Assembly: GCF_001015195.1 (NCBI RefSeq)
Contig: NZ_LDES01000027.1
Location: 49,442 to 113,441 of the forward strand
Source: Sphingomonas sp. Y57
GTDB taxonomy: Bacteria > Pseudomonadota > Alphaproteobacteria > Sphingomonadales > Sphingomonadaceae
Reading direction: 5' to 3'
Length of the DNA stretch: 64,000 nt
Under the pieces are notes generated by a model. That model had not been told where the DNA came from. It was given only the letters and a program-made list of their open reading frames with translations, and made no database searches. This document shows positions 37,142 to 45,223 of this stretch, piece by piece (position 1 is the first letter of the stretch; the number at the start of each line of letters is the position of its first letter). Position numbers and translations under genes: made by a program.

Positions 37142-37783
37142 ATGACCATCCAGCTCGGGCAGGTCGCCCCCGATTTCGAACAGGACAGTACCCATGGCCG
37201 CCTCCGCTTCCACGACTGGCTCGGGTCGAGCTGGGGCGTGCTGTTCAGCCATCCTCGCAACTTCACCCCGGTCTGCACCACCGAGCTCGGGGAGGTGGCG
37301 CGGCTGCGCGCCGAATGGGACCGGCGCAACGTCAAGCCGATCGGGCTGTCGGTCGATCCGGTCGACGCGCACCACAAATGGGAGGTCGACATAGCCGAGA
37401 CGCAGGGGGCCAGGCTCGACTTCCCGATGATCGCCGATCCCGACGGACGGGTCTCTTCGCTCTACGGCATGATCCATCCGGGGTGCGACCCGACGGTGAC
37501 GGTGCGGTCGGTGTTCGTGATCGATCCGGCCCGCAAGGTCCGCCTGATCCTGACCTACCCGCCCTCGACCGGACGCAATTTCGCGGAAATATTGCGCGCG
37601 ATCGACAGCATCCAGCTCACCGACGCGCGGAGCATCGCCACCCCGGTGAATTGGGAGCCGGGCGAGCCGGTGGTGATCTCCCCCAAATTGTCGGACGAGG
37701 AAGCCTCGCGTCAGTTCCCCCAGGGCTACAAGACGCTCAAGCCCTATCTGCGGATCGTCGAACTGTCCGCGTCCGGGCAATGA
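37142..37783 (+). CDS. 1-Cys peroxiredoxin (Prx6/AhpC-TSA family)
   Basis: This 213-residue peroxiredoxin has the peroxidatic motif FTPVCTTE with Cys45 and the catalytic Thr two residues before Val. No resolving Cys is seen in the usual C-terminal position. The C-terminal 1-cysPrx_C extension (ATPVNWEPGEPVVISPKLSD) defines the Prx6 group. It reduces hydroperoxides in the cytoplasm. A ribosome site AAGGAG precedes the ATG. It is embedded with SOD in the island. Confidence 0.95.
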   Translation: MTIQLGQVAPDFEQDSTHGRLRFHDWLGSSWGVLFSHPRNFTPVCTTELGEVARLRAEWDRRNVKPIGLSVDPVDAHHKWEVDIAETQGARLDFPMIADPDGRVSSLYGMIHPGCDPTVTVRSVFVIDPARKVRLILTYPPSTGRNFAEILRAIDSIQLTDARSIATPVNWEPGEPVVISPKLSDEEASRQFPQGYKTLKPYLRIVELSASGQ

Positions 37784-37817
37784 GCCGGGGGCGGACGAGC
37801 GGAAGATCGGGCACGCG

Positions 37818-38207
37818 ATGAGCAGCCCGTCCACCCTTTCGGGCGGCGACCGCCGGGCCGGCCTGGCGCAGACCGCGTCGGCCATCGTGGGGTGCCGCGC
37901 TGCGGCGGCGCCCAGCCGCGAACTCGACGCGCGGATCGCAGTCGTCATGTTCCCGGCGCTCGCTGCGCTGTCGCCTGTCGAACCGGGCGTCTGGCAGGAC
38001 GAGGATGGCGGCCGCGTCCGGGCGCTGCGCTACACCGGGGTCTGGTCCGCCGCCGCCACGCTGGTCCCGGCGGGCTGCTGGATCGAAAAGGGCGGTCCCG
38101 CCGTCACCGTTGCGGGCGCCGCAGGCGAATGGACCGGCTCGCATCCGATCGAGCCGATCGCGCTCTGCATTGCCGCCCTACGGGCACGGCTCGCCGGACC
38201 GCCCTGA
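37818..38207 (+). CDS. Hypothetical protein of the stress island
   Basis: This 129-residue protein is soluble-looking, Ala/Gly-rich and without a signal peptide. Repeated short strands (VVMFPALAALSPVEPGVWQD, ALRYTGVWSAAATLVPAG) suggest a beta-rich fold. It sits 34 bases after the peroxiredoxin stop and 59 before SOD, so it is probably co-transcribed. No family is recognised and base composition does not differ from its neighbours. Confidence 0.6.
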   Translation: MSSPSTLSGGDRRAGLAQTASAIVGCRAAAAPSRELDARIAVVMFPALAALSPVEPGVWQDEDGGRVRALRYTGVWSAAATLVPAGCWIEKGGPAVTVAGAAGEWTGSHPIEPIALCIAALRARLAGPP

Positions 38208-38266
38208 CCACCAGGCGCGCCCACGCACCAGTTCCGACGTTCCGCCTTCTTTTCAGGAGACCCGCC

Positions 38267-38968
38267 ATGGCCGACCAGAGCCTGACAACTACCCTTGCCC
38301 CCCTCCCCGCAGCAGGCCCGCTGTTCGGCCTGCCGCCGCTGCCCTATGGGCCCGGGGAATTGAAGCCTGTCGTTTCGGCCGAGACGCTGCAGATCCACCA
38401 TGGCAAGCACCATGCGCGCTATGTCGAGACGCTCAACCGGCTGCTGTCGGACCGTCCCGATGCGCCGTGCGCGCTGGAGGACGTCGTCCGGAGCGCCCAT
38501 GCCGACAGAGAGGGCGCCCTGTTCAACAACGCCGCCCAGGCATGGAACCACGCCTTCTTCTGGGAAAGCATGCGGCCGAAGACGTCGCGGCCGGGAGGAC
38601 TCCTCGCCGGCGCGATCGCCTCGGCCTTCGGCGACGTCGAGGCGCTCGGCCGCCGCTTCATCGCGGAGGGTACGGGGCATTTCGGGTCCGGCTGGGTCTG
38701 GCTGATCGCGCGCGGCGACACGCTCGACGTGGTCTCGACCCATGACGCGGGCTCTCCGATCGTCGAGGATGGCGTGACGCCGCTGCTCACCTGCGACGTC
38801 TGGGAACATGCCTATTATATCGACCATCGTCAGGACCGCGCCGGCTGGCTCACCATCTGGTGGAGCATGCTCGCCAACTGGCACTTCGCCGACCGGCAAT
38901 ATGGCGCGGCGCTCGGCCACGGCGAACCCTGGCGCTACCCGGCGGCCAGGGCCGGCTCTGCCAAGTGA
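38267..38968 (+). CDS. sodB: Superoxide dismutase, Fe-type
   Basis: This 233-residue enzyme dismutates superoxide. Metal ligands are in IHHGKHHARYV, AAQAWNHAFFWESM and DVWEHAYYIDHR. The AAQ-x-WNH sequence (Gln in the second helix) is the Fe-type signature, against Gly in Mn-type enzymes. The N terminus is about 25 residues longer than usual and lacks a signal peptide. GGAGACCCGCC precedes the ATG. Its place beside peroxiredoxin supports joint oxidant defence. Confidence 0.93.
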   Translation: MADQSLTTTLAPLPAAGPLFGLPPLPYGPGELKPVVSAETLQIHHGKHHARYVETLNRLLSDRPDAPCALEDVVRSAHADREGALFNNAAQAWNHAFFWESMRPKTSRPGGLLAGAIASAFGDVEALGRRFIAEGTGHFGSGWVWLIARGDTLDVVSTHDAGSPIVEDGVTPLLTCDVWEHAYYIDHRQDRAGWLTIWWSMLANWHFADRQYGAALGHGEPWRYPAARAGSAK

Positions 38969-38979
38969 AGGAGGACGAC

Positions 38980-39228
38980 ATGCTCATCGATGTCTTTGCC
39001 GGGCGCGACCGCCGTTCGGCAACCGCAAGGGGAAGCTTCCATTTCGCCCGTTCGCCCCGTCCGGGCGAGCAGATCGAGATCGACGGCGATTTCCTCGTCG
39101 TGACGCGTGCCTGGCATCGGCCGGACGTTCATTATCCCGGTCCGAAATTCGCCATCCTCGTCGACGACCGGGCAAGCCGGGCCGGGGAGAGCGGGCCCGT
39201 CCATGACGCGGTGGGGACGCCGGCCTAG
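38980..39228 (+). CDS. Small conserved beta-rich protein
   Basis: This 82-residue protein follows SOD by 11 bases behind a strong AAGGAGGA site. Strands such as EQIEIDGDFLVVTRAWHRPD and KFAILVDDR suggest a compact beta fold. No catalytic motif or family is recognised. It is the last gene of the island. Confidence 0.68.
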   Translation: MLIDVFAGRDRRSATARGSFHFARSPRPGEQIEIDGDFLVVTRAWHRPDVHYPGPKFAILVDDRASRAGESGPVHDAVGTPA

Positions 39229-39248
39229 GCAGCACATCCGTCGTCCCG

Positions 39249-39385
39249 CAGCTTTGCGAACGGCTCTCCGGCAGGGGGATTGCCCACCGGGGTCCGCTAT
39301 GCGCCCATGTCCCGGACTGGCAGGAGAGAGCGTCGGGGGTAGCGCGCGCGGCCGGCATGGGTAAGGAGGGGCATTCGCAAAGCTG
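39249..39385. repeat. Inverted repeat CAGCTTTGCGAA / TTCGCAAAGCTG around a 113-base spacer
   Basis: Perfect 12-base arms at 39249-39260 and 39374-39385 enclose the gap between the stress island and the antiporter gene. The right arm ends 13 bases before the antiporter start codon. It could be a long mRNA hairpin or paired operator half-sites. Confidence 0.55.
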
Positions 39386-39398
39386 ACTGAGGACACAC

Positions 39399-41027
39399 TT
39401 GGAAACCATTACGATCGTCCTGACCCTGCTCGTCGCCGTGGTCGCGAGTGGCCTGATCGCCCGAATGTTGCCTTTCCCGGTGCCCCGCCCGCTGGTTCAG
39501 ATCGCGTTGGGGGCAGCGATCGGGCTGGTTGCGGATTGGCGCGTAACCCTCGATCCCGACATCTTCTTCCTGCTCTTCCTGCCGCCGTTGCTGTTTCTCG
39601 ACGGCTGGCGCATCCCCCGCGAGGACCTGTTCAAGGACGGATCGACGATTCTGGAGCTGGCGCTCGGGCTGGTGGTGTTCACCGTGCTCGGCATGGGTTT
39701 CCTCATCCATTGGATGATTCCGGCGATGCCGCTCGCAGTCGCCTTTGCGCTGGCCGCGGTGGTCTCGCCGACCGATCCCATCGCCGTCTCCGCGATCGCG
39801 CAGCGAACCCCGATCCCCAAGCGGATGATGCACATTCTGGAGGGTGAATCGCTGCTCAACGATGCGTCCGGCCTCGTCTGCCTGCGGTTCGCGGTGGCGG
39901 CGGCGCTGACCGGGGCCTTCTCGCTGGGCGACGCCGCGCTCAACTTCCTGTGGGTGGCGATCGGCGGCATCGCGGTCGGCGCGGGCCTCACCTGGCTCGT
40001 CGGGTGGAGCAAGACCGCGCTGTCGCGGCGGCTGGGCGAGGAGAGCGGATCGCAGATATTGATCAGCCTGCTGATCCCGTTCGGCGCCTATCTCGTCGCC
40101 GAGCATCTCCATTGCTCAGGCATTCTCGCGGCGGTCGCCGCGGGCCTGACCATGGGCTTCGTCGAGGCGCGCGGCAACGCCCTTGCCGCCACGCGGATCC
40201 GGCGGACGACCGTATGGGACATGATCCAGTTCACCGCCAACGGGACGATCTTCGTCCTCCTCGGCGAGCAGCTTCCGACGATCCTCGCCGGAGCGGCCGA
40301 CACGGTCCGCGTCACCGGCCATCACGAACCCTGGTGGCTGGCGATCTACGTCGTCGCGATCAATTTCGGCCTGGCGGGTCTGCGCTTCGCCTGGGTGTGG
40401 CTCTCCTTCCGCCTGACCCTGTTGCGGCGCCCGGAGAGCCGCACCCGGCCCAACTGGCGGATCATCGGTGTCATGTCCTTCGCCGGCGTGCGGGGCGCGA
40501 TCACCCTCGCGGGCGTGCTCACCCTGCCGCTGGCGATGAAGGACGGAACCCCCTTTCCGGCCCGCGACCTCGCCATCTTCCTCGCCATGGGGGTGATCAT
40601 CCTGTCGCTGATCGCGGCGTCGATCGGCCTGCCGCTGATGATGCGCGGGCTGCAGATGCCGGTAGAGCCATCGGGAGAGGCGGAGGTCGAAGCTGCGCGC
40701 ATCGCCGCTGCCGAAGCGGCCATCGCCGAGATCGAACGCACCCAGCACCGGCTGGCGGAGGGCCGCAAGGATGCTGACGCCTATGTCGCCGTCGCATCCC
40801 GGCTGATGGACGTCTATCGCGAACGGATCGACCAGCAGGCGACCGAGCCCGAGCAGATGGCGCTGCTGCGGCGCGATCAGGGGATCGAACGCGAACTGCG
40901 GCTCGCTGCACTCAAGGCTGAGCGCGGCGAGATATTCCGCCGCGTGCGTGACCGCGAACTCGGCAGCGAAGCCGCGCGCAAGCTCGTTCGCGAGCTGGAC
41001 CTGTCCGAGACCCGCCTGGTGGTCTAG
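39399..41027 (+). CDS. CPA1-family Na+/H+ antiporter
   Basis: This 542-residue inner-membrane antiporter has about 12 helices in the first 420 residues and a soluble helical tail. The CPA1 motifs AAVVSPTDPIAVSAI and EGESLLNDASGLV (ND ion-binding pair) are present, as is SFAGVRGAITLAG. It would exchange Na+ or K+ for H+. The start is TTG at 39399 behind GAGGACACAC; METITIVLTLL gives the normal N terminus. Confidence 0.92.
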   Translation: METITIVLTLLVAVVASGLIARMLPFPVPRPLVQIALGAAIGLVADWRVTLDPDIFFLLFLPPLLFLDGWRIPREDLFKDGSTILELALGLVVFTVLGMGFLIHWMIPAMPLAVAFALAAVVSPTDPIAVSAIAQRTPIPKRMMHILEGESLLNDASGLVCLRFAVAAALTGAFSLGDAALNFLWVAIGGIAVGAGLTWLVGWSKTALSRRLGEESGSQILISLLIPFGAYLVAEHLHCSGILAAVAAGLTMGFVEARGNALAATRIRRTTVWDMIQFTANGTIFVLLGEQLPTILAGAADTVRVTGHHEPWWLAIYVVAINFGLAGLRFAWVWLSFRLTLLRRPESRTRPNWRIIGVMSFAGVRGAITLAGVLTLPLAMKDGTPFPARDLAIFLAMGVIILSLIAASIGLPLMMRGLQMPVEPSGEAEVEAARIAAAEAAIAEIERTQHRLAEGRKDADAYVAVASRLMDVYRERIDQQATEPEQMALLRRDQGIERELRLAALKAERGEIFRRVRDRELGSEAARKLVRELDLSETRLVV

Positions 41028-41529
41028 GGGTTCACCGTCCATCCGCCGCCCAGTGCGATGAACGGCGCGCGGTGTTTCTGATCGAGCAGCGCCGGCCTTC
41101 AGCGGCGGCCTGTTCGGCTGCGAGCGCGGGCAACTCGGCGATCCGGCCGCCGCGAACACCAGCGCGCTGCCCGGCGAACGGGGCGTGCGCCGACCGTGCC
41201 CCGGCAACGGCCTCAATGAGGCATCCTCTCCCAGCTCGACCTTATGGAGGGGCGCTCCAATGCCTCGGCGGAAAGCACGGTGCCCCTCCGCCCCAGGCGA
41301 GAAGGTCCCCGGGGGCAAGCCGCGGTCGTCCGGCCTGCGAAGGCAGGCTGTGACATTTGGGGCGAGGTCGCAAACGAATGTTTTTGGTAGCAGGAAGCAA
41401 GAATTTTTCCGCGGGCCGGGATGCGGGTCGTCGTTTCGTCAGATCGGACCGTTCGTCCCGAGCGAAACCGAGGGACACCGGAATCTCGGAACTTGTCAGG
41501 ACCGCTCGACGGACGCCGTTCCAATCGGT
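41028..41529. other. Gap of 502 bases, possibly a decayed gene remnant
   Basis: No intact gene is visible. On the minus strand a short frame ends FIALGGGWTVNP with its stop in the end of the antiporter gene; an ALGGGW end is typical of NodT-type outer-membrane efflux proteins. The same frame is interrupted by a stop upstream, so it would be a remnant. The rest of the gap has no recognisable content. Confidence 0.3.
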
Positions 41530-41991
41530 TCAATAGATGCCGTGGCTCCCCGCCACCGCACCGGCCACGGTCACGACCGCCGCCGCCAGCACCAGCCGGT
41601 GCATCCGTTCCATCCGGGCGAAGGCGCGTGCCGGATCGGCCGAGGCCGCCAGCCGGCGATGGAGGAGCAGCGGCTCGATGGCGAACAGCATCGCCGCGAA
41701 CAGTGCCCACAATGCGACCATCGCGTGCATCCACCAGAAGTGAGGATCGAGGAAGCGATCCCACATGGCGCCGCGCCAGACCATCCATAGTCCGCTTGCC
41801 CCGGCGAACACGACCCAGAGGCGGGCCTGCCCGGCGAAGCGTTCTTCCAGCGCGTGGAAGGCGGCCAGCCGTTCGGATGGGTCGTGGCGGCGCCTGATCG
41901 ACGGCATCGCCACCAGCGTCACGAATGCCACACCGCCGATCCAGAAAAGAATCGCGACGATGTGCACGACGCGGGCGATGATGCCGTCCAT
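41530..41991 (-). CDS. CopD-like small membrane protein
   Basis: This 153-residue protein has four transmembrane helices: ARVVHIVAILFWIGGVAFVT, a helix around WVVFAGASGLWMVWR, WMHAMVALWALFAAMLF and VLAAAVVTVAGAVAG. The IGGVAF and WWMHAMVALW segments with His resemble CopD/DUF2269-type membrane proteins that may bind haem or copper. The ATG at 41991 is used. It lies 10 bases after the flavohaemoglobin stop, so it may be the last gene of the NO-defence operon. Confidence 0.7.
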   Translation of the reverse strand: MDGIIARVVHIVAILFWIGGVAFVTLVAMPSIRRRHDPSERLAAFHALEERFAGQARLWVVFAGASGLWMVWRGAMWDRFLDPHFWWMHAMVALWALFAAMLFAIEPLLLHRRLAASADPARAFARMERMHRLVLAAAVVTVAGAVAGSHGIY

Positions 41992-42001
41992 CGCCTGCGC
42001 C

Positions 42002-43213
42002 TCAGGCGGCCAGGAGCTCGTCGGCGGGACCGAAGAACTCATAATGGATGCGGTCCGACGCGACGCCGGCGAGCGACAGCGCCGATACCGCCGCGCGCAG
42101 GAAGGGGCGCGGACCGCAGATATAATAATCGGCTTCCCCCACGGGCGTGTTGGCGATCAGCCATGCGTCGGTGATGATGCCGGGGTGGTCGTAATCGACG
42201 CCCGCGCTTTCGCCAGGCAACGGCGTCTGGTGGAAGTCGGTGGCGCGGATCGCGCCGCCCTGCGCGGCCAGCGCGCGGACATGGTCGCGCATCGCATGGG
42301 TTTCGCGGTCGTGGGTGCCGTGGATATAGTGGGTGGCAAGCGCCGGATGCCGCGCCGCGATCGTTTCCAGCATCGCGACCATCGGAGTCAGCCCGACCCC
42401 GCCCGACAACAGCACCACCGGGCGCTCGGGGTGGTCGGGAAGGAAGAACTCGCCCGCCGGCGGGGCGACCTTCAGGACGGTGCCGACCTGCGCGTGATCG
42501 TGCAGCCAGCCCGATGCGAGACCCTGCGGCTCGCGCTTGACCGAAATGCGATAGGTCTCCCCGTTGGCTGCGCCTGAGATCGAATAGTTGCGCTTGACCG
42601 GCGGATGGCCGGGGATTTCGAGCCAGAAGGTCAGATACTGCCCCGGCTTGTGGGCCATCACCGCCTGGCCGTCGACCGGGCGCAGCACGAAGGAGTTGAT
42701 CACGCTGCTCTCGCGGACAACCTGCTCGATCCGGAATTCGCGCCAGCCGTTCCAGCCGCCGTCCGCGGCCTTCTGCTCGCCATAGACGCGCTGTTCGCGG
42801 GCGATCAGGATGTCGGCCAGGAACCAATAGGCCTCGCCCCAGGCGGCGAGGATCTCGTCGGTCGCCGCATCGCCGAGCACCGCCTTGATCGCGCCGAGCA
42901 AGGCATCGGCGACATGCGGGTAATGTTCGGGCAGGATCTGGAGACCGACATGTTTCTGGGCGATGCGTTCAACCGCCGGGGCGAGCGCGGCCAGATTCTC
43001 GATGTTGCTGGCATAAGCGAGGATCGCGCCGGTCAGCGCGCGCGGCTGGGACCCGCCATCGCCGTGGTGCGACTGGTTGAACAGGTCGCGAATCTCGGGG
43101 TTCTGGAACATGCGCGCATACATTTCGCGCACGATGTCGAGCCCATGCGCCTCGAGCGCGGGCACGGTGGCTTTGACGAGCGCAATGGTGCGCTCGTTGA
43201 GTGTCTTGGACAT
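42002..43213 (-). CDS. hmp: Flavohaemoglobin (nitric oxide dioxygenase)
   Basis: This 403-residue protein converts NO to nitrate with O2 and NAD(P)H. The globin domain has the proximal His in QKHVGLQILPEHY. It is followed by an FAD-binding reductase domain (RNYSISGAANGETYRISVKR in part) and an NAD domain (VVLLSGGVGLTPMVAM, YICGPRPF). The C-terminal EFFGP is typical. The ATG at 43213 follows AAGGAGACG; a TTG one codon earlier is rejected. The upstream DUF1971 and globin genes with NsrR-like sites fit nitrosative stress. Confidence 0.97.
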   Translation of the reverse strand: MSKTLNERTIALVKATVPALEAHGLDIVREMYARMFQNPEIRDLFNQSHHGDGGSQPRALTGAILAYASNIENLAALAPAVERIAQKHVGLQILPEHYPHVADALLGAIKAVLGDAATDEILAAWGEAYWFLADILIAREQRVYGEQKAADGGWNGWREFRIEQVVRESSVINSFVLRPVDGQAVMAHKPGQYLTFWLEIPGHPPVKRNYSISGAANGETYRISVKREPQGLASGWLHDHAQVGTVLKVAPPAGEFFLPDHPERPVVLLSGGVGLTPMVAMLETIAARHPALATHYIHGTHDRETHAMRDHVRALAAQGGAIRATDFHQTPLPGESAGVDYDHPGIITDAWLIANTPVGEADYYICGPRPFLRAAVSALSLAGVASDRIHYEFFGPADELLAA

Positions 43214-43252
43214 CAACGTCTCCTTATGGTCGAACGGAAGGGGAGGCCGGGC

Positions 43253-43525
43253 CTAGCCGGGCGGCCGGTCGTAGAAGTCGACCTGCATCCTCATGGGCCC
43301 CTGGGGCGTGACGAAATGCGGTTGTTCGGGCAGCAGCACGGCGGCTTGCCCCCCGTCGAGGACGACCTCCGATTCGGGGTCGAGATAGGTCAGGAGCAAG
43401 CGGCCCTCCAACACCCGGACGATGCCCCAGACACCGGCCTTGGTCATGTGGCGGCGTTGCAGCGCCATCGGCAGGCTGGCGTTGTCGAACATCGGAGTCG
43501 AGCGATAGGGTACGGGCGCGGTCAT
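43253..43525 (-). CDS. DUF1971 cupin-like protein
   Basis: This 90-residue protein matches the DUF1971 (TehB-associated) cupin: PMFDNASLPMALQRRHMTKAGVW in part, then VLEGRLLLTYLD, and LLPEQPHFVTPQGPMRMQVDFY in part. Relatives sit near globin and Hmp genes as nitrosative stress proteins. The start overlaps the globin stop (ATGA). Confidence 0.85.
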   Translation of the reverse strand: MTAPVPYRSTPMFDNASLPMALQRRHMTKAGVWGIVRVLEGRLLLTYLDPESEVVLDGGQAAVLLPEQPHFVTPQGPMRMQVDFYDRPPG

Positions 43526-43950
43526 TGCGCGGCGCCTCCGGCGGCGCCGGCCTGTCGCCGCTGGGGCTGATGCGGTGGCGGAGCGAGGCGGAAGAAGAGG
43601 GCGAGTTGCAGGCTCTCGGCGATGCGCCGGGCCTTGTCCTGGAGCGCGGCGGCGGCGCGCGGTTCCATCAGCTCGTCGGTGGTCCGCGTCCAGATCGCCA
43701 GCCACCGGTCGAACAGTGCGGGTGTGATCCGGCTGCGATGGCGGGCATGGGCGGGAACGGGCTGCCCCTTGTAGCGGCCGCTGGTCAGCATCACCGACGA
43801 CCAGAAGTCGGTCAGCTTGGCGAGATGCTCGGGCCAGTCCTCGACCGCGTCGTTGAAGATCGGGCCGAGCTGCTCATCGGCACGGATGCGGGCGTAGAAG
43901 GCATCGACCAGACGGCTCAGCCCTTGATCGTCGATCCGCAATCCCGACAT
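43522..43950 (-). CDS. Group III truncated haemoglobin
   Basis: This 142-residue protein has the truncated group III fold: DAFYARIRADEQLGPIFNDA, LAKLTDFWSSVMLTSGRYKG, and PAHARHRSRITPALFDRWL with the proximal His. Trp in the WLAIWTRTTDEL helix is characteristic. Group III globins bind O2/NO and often accompany Hmp or NO-response genes. It is the first gene of the operon; GGAGTCGGGCG precedes the ATG and two NsrR-like sites lie upstream. Confidence 0.92.
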   Translation of the reverse strand: MSGLRIDDQGLSRLVDAFYARIRADEQLGPIFNDAVEDWPEHLAKLTDFWSSVMLTSGRYKGQPVPAHARHRSRITPALFDRWLAIWTRTTDELMEPRAAAALQDKARRIAESLQLALFFRLAPPPHQPQRRQAGAAGGAAQ

Positions 43951-43964
43951 CGCCCGACTCCGAA

Positions 43965-43987
43965 AACATGTATCTTATGTGCATCTA
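43965..43987 (-). promoter_or_regulatory. NsrR-like operator, proximal
   Basis: The sequence AACATGTATCT-T-ATGTGCATCTA matches the NsrR consensus AAGATGYATTT-N-AAATGCATCTT at most positions in both 11-base halves. It is 15 to 37 bases upstream of the globin ATG, where it would block transcription. Confidence 0.6.
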
Positions 43988-44001
43988 TCCTTGTGGGGAT
44001 A

Positions 44002-44024
44002 AAGATGCAAGCGAAATACATATT
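44002..44024 (-). promoter_or_regulatory. NsrR-like operator, distal
   Basis: AAGATGCAAGC-G-AAATACATATT matches the same NsrR pattern (first eight bases of the left half exact). It lies 14 bases beyond the proximal site, giving a tandem arrangement in front of the globin-Hmp operon. Confidence 0.6.
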
Positions 44025-44063
44025 TCCGGTGCGGCGTTGGAAAGGCGCCGTTTGCAGGGAATT

Positions 44064-44093
44064 GCGCCGCCGGACCCAGAGGGCCGGCGGCGC
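44064..44093 (-). terminator. Strong hairpin after the SH3 protein gene
   Basis: GCGCCGCCGG and CCGGCGGCGC form a 10-base stem. On minus it follows the SH3 gene stop and is followed by AATTCCC, a poor T-run, so terminator activity is uncertain. Confidence 0.45.
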
Positions 44094-44101
44094 TCCCCCA
44101 G

Positions 44102-45025
44102 CTATTTGAGATCTTCGACCGAGACCCAGCCCTTGGTGCCGTAGGCGTCGCTGACCTCGACGAAGAGGCCCTCGCGTACGCCGGTCGGGGTGAGCGCGGT
44201 GCCGGCGCGCAGGGAGCGAACCGCCTCTCCGGGCTCGGGCTGGGCGAACAGCTTGGTGTCGACGGCGGTGGTGAAGCCGGGCTTGGCCGCAGCCGGGGCG
44301 GCAGCCGCAAGGGCGGCGGGCCTCGCCGAGGTGAGCGCGGCCTGTTGCGCGACGACGTTGTTGAACGCGATGACGAAGGCGCCGGTCAGCATCTGTCCGT
44401 CCTTCGATGTCGAATAGCCGCCATTGGCATAGTCGCCATAGCCCATCGAGGTCATCTGGGCCCGGGCCGCGTCGGCCCAGGGATTGCCGCCGATGCCGCC
44501 GAGCCCGCCGATCGACACCTGGGTCTTGGTCTGCGTGCCGCTACCGGTGACAAGGGTCTGACCATTGGCCGGGCTGATGATGCGCAGGCCCGCCGCGACG
44601 GTCTTCTTCTTGCCCCCGAAGCCGCCGAACATGCTGAGCGCCTGGCCGCCGAACGGAAGGCTGCCCGCCATCTTGCCGGCCATGCCGGACCGGACCAGCC
44701 CTTCGGTCAGGGCGGTCTGCGCCAGGCTGGTGCCCTGATCGACCTCCTCCTTGTCGCCCGCGATCGCGTTGACGAGGAAGTCGACCGGTTGGCCGCCCCC
44801 GCTGTTCTGGAGTGTGAAGCAATTGCTCTGCACCGCCATCGCGGCGATCAGGTCGCGCGGGCTGCTGAGGCCATATTTGGTCCAGCCCTGCGTCTCGCCG
44901 TCGACGACGGCGATGCTGCCGATCGGTTTGTCGCATCTTGACAGGGTGACGGGCGCGTCGGCCGCGAAGGCCGGTTGCGCCGAAATCAGGGCAGCAAGAA
45001 GCGCCGCCGGAATGACGTATCTCAT
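44102..45025 (-). CDS. Secreted SH3-domain protein, possibly CsgG-like N-terminal part
   Basis: This 307-residue protein has a signal peptide (cleavage near PAFAA-D). The first half (LSRCDKPIGSIAVVDGETQGWTKY in part, AMAVQSNCFTLQNSGGG) resembles the CsgG-like envelope proteins common in alphaproteobacteria, though short. The C-terminal 55 residues form a bacterial SH3 domain ending GTKGWVSVEDLK. Two Gly-rich stretches (GGFGGKKK, SIGGLGGIGGNP) lie between. It is probably envelope-associated. The ATG at 45025 is chosen by the signal peptide. Confidence 0.75.
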   Translation of the reverse strand: MRYVIPAALLAALISAQPAFAADAPVTLSRCDKPIGSIAVVDGETQGWTKYGLSSPRDLIAAMAVQSNCFTLQNSGGGQPVDFLVNAIAGDKEEVDQGTSLAQTALTEGLVRSGMAGKMAGSLPFGGQALSMFGGFGGKKKTVAAGLRIISPANGQTLVTGSGTQTKTQVSIGGLGGIGGNPWADAARAQMTSMGYGDYANGGYSTSKDGQMLTGAFVIAFNNVVAQQAALTSARPAALAAAAPAAAKPGFTTAVDTKLFAQPEPGEAVRSLRAGTALTPTGVREGLFVEVSDAYGTKGWVSVEDLK

Positions 45026-45223
45026 GATGATGAACCCCCGTTCTCTCTCCGGGCCGAAACCACATCGCTGCAATACGCGATTCAACGGTCCGGCCCGCCC
45101 TTACGATTCCTGAATTCGGGGAAGAATGCCACGACAAAGGGCCGATGATCGATCGCGCTTTTGCTTCCGGGCGCGCGCATTGCTATGGCGCCCGCCAACC
45201 GCTCCGCCTTATGCGAGATTTTC

